Shown: one piece after another, positions 33,701 to 37,847 of the stretch
How the letters are laid out: every line of letters starts with the position of its first letter
How positions within the stretch are numbered: position 1 is the first letter of the stretch
Assembly: GCA_028280565.1 (NCBI GenBank)
Contig: JANQLQ010000134.1
Coordinates: 1 to 37,847, forward strand
Direction: 5' to 3'
Length of the DNA: 37,847 nucleotides
Source of the DNA: Fulvivirga sp.
Lineage (GTDB): Bacteria; Bacteroidota; Bacteroidia; Cytophagales; Cyclobacteriaceae
Translations under genes and position numbers: made by a program
Notes under the pieces: model-generated
The model's database searches: none
Seen by the model: the letters and a program-made list of their open reading frames with translations, nothing else
What the model was told of the DNA's origin: nothing

Positions 33701-34242
33701 TCTAAATCACCACGTGCGGGATTACTAAAGGGATTTGTTTGAGACAGGTTTGGGGCATTCAGGAATGAGGCACCGTCAGCACCGTCAGGCCTTATAATCA
33801 CGGTCTGCAGGTCCGGGTTATCTTGAAAAGCAGAAGCCCCAATACTGTTGACACTACGGGGTATGACCACCTCGATCAATTTGTTATCACTAAAAGCACT
33901 TTCTCCGATACTCCTCACCGTGTGGGGCATATCAACACGGGTCAGCTTGTCCTCATCAGCTTTACCCTGACCGCTAAAAGCTTCATTACCAATAGCGGTG
34001 ACCCTGTAATCGATACCCTGGTCGTTCACCTTTGTGGGGATAGTCACCTCTATTGCGGTACCTCCATAGTCTACGACCTTTACTTTGCCTGTAGAAGTAT
34101 GTGGCTTAGTAGGGTCAGAGGAAGGTTCAGTAATTTCGTATGTGATGTCATCAACGATAAATGAGTCTCCTGCATTTTGGCCATAGCCAGTAAGGCTCGC
34201 CAAAAGGACGACAATTGTTATTAATTGTAATTGTTTTTTCAT
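30769..34242 (-). CDS. BspA-type LRR / Ig-like secreted protein with T9SS type A tail
   Basis: Predicted exported protein of 1157 residues from ATG 34242; the frame is open to 34374, but that part is the untranslated leader and the signal peptide begins MKKQLQLITIVV (ends GYGQ, residue about 23). Several blocks follow, each starting with a small domain (DDITYEIT, VKVVDYGGTA-x-EVTIPTKV) and continuing with 23-residue LRR_5 repeats (NQLTEVTLPNGITTISQWAF). Blocks close with PP-[SI]-L-H-A-D-A-F and a VP-x-G-x-x-x-AY segment. After about residue 785 there is an Ig-like domain (MTFNFTREVTGFTINDIDV) and a CHU-type Ig_7 domain (SVEYCVGETATVLTATGDN). A final BspA block and a T9SS type A tail (DFTLYPNPARDKVYIDI, GTYLFEIVTQKGD) complete it. 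Probable surface adhesin; ligand unknown. Confidence 0.9.
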   Translation of the reverse strand: MKKQLQLITIVVLLASLTGYGQNAGDSFIVDDITYEITEPSSDPTKPHTSTGKVKVVDYGGTAIEVTIPTKVNDQGIDYRVTAIGNEAFSGQGKADEDKLTRVDMPHTVRSIGESAFSDNKLIEVVIPRSVNSIGASAFQDNPDLQTVIIRPDGADGASFLNAPNLSQTNPFSNPARGDLDLLVPTFMEDHYSDRGWTNFKSTNPATFTGDGDGITYAITSIAQRKVEIAGYDASAASSATEVTILQKVNRDGTEYKVTAIGYQAFYNKQLPQVTFSNTPTTPSNVTSIGEDAFWKNGLTSVVIPESVTSLGQRAFGTNQLTEVTLPNGITTISQWAFASNKFTEVTIPAHVDSIEFQAFYGNPLGVVTVERDIPPVLHADAFHTPGRKLIDLVVPIGRIQAYKDNGWDEFRSITFGIFTNNDIKYRISSADEVEIIDYVGTAKEVTIPTTVTDQGTEYKVTAIGYRAFWKEANEKEDGLTRLTFADPSNVARIEQYAFMNNQLTEVTIPSSLTSTGPDVFQNNELTQVNFSTPNRLTYINEGVFKENKLTSVTIPEPVDSIGNSAFSVNLQLTQVTLPGSVTSIDIWAFGSMPIGGTVRLEGTEPPSIEENTFNRSRIDVDVPIGNRQVYLDRGWTGFRSMGIFTDKDIKYGITAVTTNEVKVLDYTGSAAGVDIPGTVDDNSETYTVTSIGQHAFKDNQLTEVTLPVGVTRIDSVAFIDNPNLAIVMLKADAPPTLHADAFQNPGRDQINVIVPRGTAGSIKTAYEAAEWTGFASLEEGIALSIEGASEVESLSPFDMTFNFTREVTGFTINDIDVDHATLSDFTGGGSSYTVKVTPTTCDGVIEITVPENVAEYTPDFRSLAASATVTVNASPSAPAVSSPSVEYCVGETATVLTATGDNLLWYTTATGGTGEATAPTPVTTNAGSTTHYVSQTTNSCESDRAEIVVTVEACPAQVDVFTVSSIDYEITSVDPNEVEVVDYIGSATEVEIPGTVTYEGITYKVTAIGANAFSDNPDLSTVKVKATPPPSIHDDAFADRSQVDLVVPTDMRQAYIDAGWTGFASITEEKVVTAIRNHEFKDFTLYPNPARDKVYIDIDPGSGQKLKQVNIYTMIGAYLYSENGPVINTSRLPRGTYLFEIVTQKGDRSLGKIIIQ

Positions 34243-34382
34243 GATCTTTAGTCTTTTTAAATAAATACCAGGAGCACGGTTAACGATTAAGTTTCTCATG
34301 ATGATCGCTTCGGTTTTTGTCTTTCCCGGATCACCGCATGGGAACAGTCTTTTCAATGATCCCTGTCTCAACAACCCCCTAA

Positions 34383-34423
34383 CTTTTCAACCGCCTTCGT
34401 GCTGCCATTTAAGGGGTTGAAAG
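34383..34423 (-). repeat. Promoter-proximal leader hairpin
   Basis: Inverted repeat CTTTTCAACC / GGTTGAAAG enclosing about 22 nt in the leader of the gene starting at 34242. It is the counterpart of 11233-11281. The second, distal leader hairpin seen in other copies is missing here. Confidence 0.55.
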
Positions 34424-34454
34424 AATTAAGCAATCATAATATTCTATATAATAT

Positions 34455-34515
34455 CAAAGATGGCAGGGAAGAGGGTGAATGGACTGTGCGAAAACCGTTA
34501 ATATCTATGCGAAAA
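34455..34515 (-). promoter_or_regulatory. Paired TTTTCGCA direct-repeat promoter module (copy F)
   Basis: TTTTCGCATA and TTTTCGCACA 21 bp apart on the minus strand, then 24 bp, then CATCTTTG. It points at the gene starting at 34242. Confidence 0.78.
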
Positions 34516-35048
34516 CAGCCTGGTTGCTTTGTGCATGGAATCCAGGTACTTAATTAGAAGGTACCAGTGGATATGGCTTGACCTGGGGGGATGAATGGTC
34601 AACGGGTTTTCATTTCCATGCCATGTAGCGTGTAGCAGTGCCAGGGATTACGCCGGGAGGAAAGGTTTACATGCTATAGCGTTTATCGAATAATGGTAGT
34701 CTTGGCAAAAGGAGGCCGGGTTGAAAACCCTGGGGATCATTAAAAAGGCACAAGTTGCAAGCTTGCGCCATTTTAGGGGATGTAGAGTGGAAGTTGGAAA
34801 TTGGAGTTTATTGCTTCGTTTGGCGTGGGGGTATTCCTATTGAGTGTATAAGCTATTGATTGATAGCTCACGTTATGCCTTGGGCATGCCTATGGCATTA
34901 AGCCAGGTCGAGCGGGACGCTCTTGGTTTTTGGGGTCTTAGGATCGCTTCGCTAAACCTAAGACCAGGTAGAGCGGCAGGGATGAAGTATTGGTAGTATG
35001 CTGTGCCAAACAGCGTTTTGAATAGCAAATATGAACGGCTAAATTTTA
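34516..35048. other. Intergenic region without a supported gene
   Basis: About 530 bp between the promoter of one secreted-protein gene and the terminator of the next. It contains a 9-bp perfect hairpin GGTCTTAGG / CCTAAGACC (34934-34965) and only short frames with no family resemblance. It is not similar to the intergenic repeat at 1151 and 4331. Confidence 0.5.
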
Positions 35049-35091
35049 GGCACAACCCCGTCCCGAAAGCTATTGGGGACGGGGTTGTGCC
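35049..35091 (-). terminator. Strong hairpin terminator of the 35106 gene
   Basis: Perfect 16-bp inverted repeat with arms GGCACAACCCCGTCCC and its complement around an 11-nt loop, beginning 14 nt past the stop codon. This is the longest perfect stem at a gene end in the window. Confidence 0.75.
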
Positions 35092-35105
35092 GGTGAGGGC
35101 TTATA

Positions 35106-37847
35106 TTACTGTATGATCACCCTCCTCATGGATCTGTCCCCTGTTTTGGTCACGATCTCAAACAGGTACGTCCCGCTGGGTAGACGGGCCGTGTTTATTT
35201 CCGGTCCGTTTTCCGAGTACAAATGGGTCCCGGTCATGGTATAGATATTTACCTGTTTTAATTCCTGCCCCGGGCGTGGATCAATATCAATATGGACCTT
35301 ATCCCTGGCCGGGTTGGGGTAGAGGGTAAAATCGTTGAACTCATTACCTTGATTACTATGGCCAGGTGCTTCTGCTTCTTTTACGGTGGATGCTTTAGCG
35401 CCGGAACGCTGTGCTACAGCACCCTGTGCGGCCATCGCTGCTTCTGTAATGGACTTAAAGCCTGTCCACCCCTCAGCCAGGTACTCGTCTTTAGTACCTG
35501 CAGGTACTATCAAGTCTATCTGGTTACGGTATGCATTTAGAAAGGCATCTGCATGGAGCGATGGGGGAACAGTAGCCTTTGTCACCACTGTGGTAAGGTC
35601 CGGGTTACTCCCAAAAGCCCGATCCCCAATACTGGTGACACTGTTGGGTATGGTCACCTCGGTCAATTGGTTGATCGAAAAAGCCCCATCCCCAATACTG
35701 GTGACACTGTCCCCTATGGTGACACTGGTCAAATCGTTGGCAGCAAAAGCACTATTCCCAATACTGGTGACACTGTTGGGTATGGTCACCTCGGTCAATT
35801 CGTTGGAGGAAAAAGCACGACTCCCAATACTGGTGACACTGTTTCCTATGGTGACACTGGTCAATTGGTTGATCGAAAAAGCAGAATACCCAATACTGGT
35901 GACACTGTTCCCTATGGTCACCTCGGTCAATTGGTTGTACCGAAAAGCCCGCTCCCCAATACTGGTGACACTGTTGGGTATGGTCACCTCGGTCAATTGG
36001 TTGAATGCAAAAGCACTCCCCCCAATCCTGGTGACACTGTTCCCTATGGTGACACTGGTCAATTGATTGTTCCTAAAAGCCCGATCCCCAATACTGGTGA
36101 CACTGTTGGGTATGGTCACCTCGGTCAATTGGTTGTTCCAAAAAGCAAAATCCCCAATACTGGTGACACTGTCCCCTATGGTGACACTGGTCAATTCGTT
36201 GGAGGAAAAAGCCCACCGCCTAATAGCGGTCACTGCGTAGGTGTTTGGGCCATTATCCACCGTTGGGGGTATGTTCACACTGGGACCGCCCGCAGTGTTA
36301 TAGTCTATTGCCTCCACTTTAAGAGGAGCTAAGGAAGTAACCCGGTAGGTTATATGATCGGCACTGAACGTGTTCCCGACCCCTGCTACTTCCGTGATGG
36401 ACCTGAAACCCGTCCAGCCGTTGGTTTGATCGTTATAAACATCCAAGGCACCCTTGGGCACCACCAGGTCTATTTGGTTACGGTCTGGATTTTGAAAGGC
36501 ATCTGCAGGGAGCGATGGGGGAACGGTGGCCTTTGTCACCACCGTGGTAAGGTCCGGGTTATCTCTAAAAGCCCAATCCCCAATACTGGTCACACTGCCC
36601 GGTATGTTCACACTGGCCAGTTCGTTATTGTTAAAAGCAGCAAATCCAATACTGGTCACCGCATAGGTTTCACCCTTATCATCGACTGTTTCGGGAATTT
36701 CCACTCCTGTTACTGAACCGATGTAGCCTATGACCTTTACTTCATTGGGGTTTACAGCAGTAATTCCGTATTTGATGTCATTATCGGTAAAGATGCCAAA
36801 GGTGATGGACCTGAAGCCCGTCCACCCATTCGCTAAATAAACTTGTTCCTTGGCCATGGGCACTACCAAGTCTATTTGGTTACGGTCTGCATTTTGAAAG
36901 GCATCTGCAGGGAGCGATGGGGGAGCGGTGGCCATTGTCACCACCGTGGTAAGGTCCGGGTTATTTCTAAAAGCCTCCCACCCAATACTGGTGACACTGC
37001 TGGGTAGGGTCACAGTGGTCAATTGGTTGACCGAAAAAGCACCATCCCCAATACTGGTGACACTGTTGGGTAGGGTTACACTGGTCAATTGGTTACGCCG
37101 AAAAGCATCATACCCAATACTGGTCACCGTGTAGGTGTTTGGGCCATCATCCACCGTTGGGGGTATGGTCACACTGGGACCTCCCGCGGTGTTATAGTCT
37201 ATTGCCTCCACTTTAAGAGGAGCTAAGGAAGTAACTTTGTAGGTGATATGACCGGCACTGAACGTATCCCCGATCCCGGCAGCTTCCATGATGGAGTTGA
37301 AGCCCGTCCACCCGTTATCTAAATAAGCTTGTCTCTTACCCTTGGGAACGTTTACATCTATTTGGTTACGGCCTGGATCTTGAAAGGCACTTGCATGGAG
37401 CGATGGGGGAACGGTAGCCTTTGTCACCACAGTGGCAAGGTCCGGGTTATATGCAAAAGCCCAATCCCCAATACTGGTGACACTGTTGGGTAGGGTCACC
37501 CCGGTCAATTGATTGTGCCTAAAAGCACTACCCCCAATACTAGTGACACTGTCGGGTAGGGTCACAGTGGTCAGTTGGTTATTCAGAAAAGCGCCCCACT
37601 CAATACTGGTGACACTGTTGGGTATAGTCACCCCGGTCAATTGGTTGCCCGCAAAAGCCCAGGATCCAATACTGGTGACACTGTTGGGTAGGGTCACGCT
37701 GGTCAATCCATGCTGTTCAAAAGCAAAATTGCCAATACTGGTCACCGCATAGGTTTCACCCTTATCATCGACTGTTCCGGGAATTTCCACTGCTGTTGCT
37801 GAACCGATGTAGCCTATGACCTCAACTTCATTCGGGTTTGCAGCAGT
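35106..37847 (-). CDS. BspA-type LRR secreted protein with T9SS type A tail, 5' end beyond window
   Basis: The frame is open to the right edge, so the start and signal peptide are missing; a GTG at 37790 is internal, since the 19 codons before it continue the family sequence (NPNEVEVIGYIGSATAVEIP). At least 913 residues remain. Four or more blocks are seen, each with a small domain (VTSLAPLKVEAIDYNTAGGP, or ITAVNPNEVKVIGYIGSVTG), several 23-residue LRR_5 repeats (NQLTSVTIGNSVTSIGSRAF) and a closing PPSLPADAFQN...VVP segment. The longest run has about ten consecutive repeats. The tail is T9SS type A (DFTLYPNPARDKVHIDI, VNIYTMTGTHLY, GTYLFEIVTKTGD). The repeat DNA is very regular (69-bp period) and could recombine. 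Very similar to the partial gene at 1-873 in its repeats. Confidence 0.9.
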   Translation of the reverse strand, partial: TAANPNEVEVIGYIGSATAVEIPGTVDDKGETYAVTSIGNFAFEQHGLTSVTLPNSVTSIGSWAFAGNQLTGVTIPNSVTSIEWGAFLNNQLTTVTLPDSVTSIGGSAFRHNQLTGVTLPNSVTSIGDWAFAYNPDLATVVTKATVPPSLHASAFQDPGRNQIDVNVPKGKRQAYLDNGWTGFNSIMEAAGIGDTFSAGHITYKVTSLAPLKVEAIDYNTAGGPSVTIPPTVDDGPNTYTVTSIGYDAFRRNQLTSVTLPNSVTSIGDGAFSVNQLTTVTLPSSVTSIGWEAFRNNPDLTTVVTMATAPPSLPADAFQNADRNQIDLVVPMAKEQVYLANGWTGFRSITFGIFTDNDIKYGITAVNPNEVKVIGYIGSVTGVEIPETVDDKGETYAVTSIGFAAFNNNELASVNIPGSVTSIGDWAFRDNPDLTTVVTKATVPPSLPADAFQNPDRNQIDLVVPKGALDVYNDQTNGWTGFRSITEVAGVGNTFSADHITYRVTSLAPLKVEAIDYNTAGGPSVNIPPTVDNGPNTYAVTAIRRWAFSSNELTSVTIGDSVTSIGDFAFWNNQLTEVTIPNSVTSIGDRAFRNNQLTSVTIGNSVTRIGGSAFAFNQLTEVTIPNSVTSIGERAFRYNQLTEVTIGNSVTSIGYSAFSINQLTSVTIGNSVTSIGSRAFSSNELTEVTIPNSVTSIGNSAFAANDLTSVTIGDSVTSIGDGAFSINQLTEVTIPNSVTSIGDRAFGSNPDLTTVVTKATVPPSLHADAFLNAYRNQIDLIVPAGTKDEYLAEGWTGFKSITEAAMAAQGAVAQRSGAKASTVKEAEAPGHSNQGNEFNDFTLYPNPARDKVHIDIDPRPGQELKQVNIYTMTGTHLYSENGPEINTARLPSGTYLFEIVTKTGDRSMRRVIIQ

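Noticed and set aside
35386-36332. Plus-strand frames of 226 and 259 codons with GDTVGYGHLGQL-type repeats
   Set aside because: Antisense translation of the 69-bp LRR_5 repeats of the gene at 35106.

Overview
The window looks like a chromosomal stretch from a member of the Bacteroidota, probably a gliding, free-living lineage (Cytophagales or Flavobacteriales type). Three things point there. Seven large genes encode Sec-exported or surface-type proteins, and five of them end in type IX secretion (T9SS) C-terminal sorting domains. There is a hybrid two-component regulator ending in an AraC helix-turn-helix. Promoter -7 boxes resemble TAnnTTTG, and coding starts lack strong Shine-Dalgarno sites. 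No rRNA, tRNA or CRISPR array was seen.

Layout. From 1 to 11.1 kb four minus-strand secreted-protein genes follow each other: a BspA-type leucine-rich-repeat protein cut by the left edge (1-873), a DUF285 repeat protein (1310-3880), and two beta-propeller/HYR/Ig multidomain proteins (4688-7957, 8332-11091). From 11.1 to 13.4 kb there is a lipoprotein with two lipocalin-like domains and the wreck of a fifth secreted-protein gene joined to an IS256-type transposase tail. From 13.5 to 18.2 kb is an accessory island: an IbrA/IbrB-like pair (PAPS-reductase-like plus ParB-like), decayed minus-strand coding sequence, an orphan promoter, and a three-repeat protein with a possible degenerate endonuclease-like tail. 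From 18.3 to 23.4 kb is a regulatory block: an AraC regulator, a double ABM-domain protein, and a TPR/histidine kinase/receiver/AraC hybrid sensor whose 3' end is tandemly duplicated. From 23.7 to 28.2 kb is a giant plus-strand DUF285 protein made of four PKD+DUF285 units, with no evident signal peptide and a decayed 3' end. From 28.3 to 30.6 kb is a frameshifted small gene and an nSTAND1-type NTPase. From 30.8 to 37.8 kb are two more minus-strand BspA-type T9SS proteins, the last one cut by the right edge.

The most interesting signal is regulatory. Eight intact copies of one promoter module occur in front of secreted-protein genes or their relics, on both strands. Each has two direct repeats of TTTTCGCAYA exactly 21 bp apart, then (in seven of eight) exactly 24 bp, then a TAnnTTTG-like -7 box. 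A single-half-site version precedes the ibrAB-like pair and a mutated relic lies at 11559. The 21-bp direct-repeat geometry fits an AraC-type or LytTR-type activator. Two AraC-type regulators are encoded in the window. In most minus-strand copies the promoter is followed by a roughly 300-nt leader with conserved hairpins and then a similar signal peptide, while the passenger domains differ completely. This suggests a family of surface-protein expression cassettes with a common promoter, leader and signal, different passengers, and one of two T9SS tails. Near-identical DNA in two tails and in 1158-bp internal repeats suggests the family is shuffled by recombination. All functional assignments come from reading the sequence; no searches were run.
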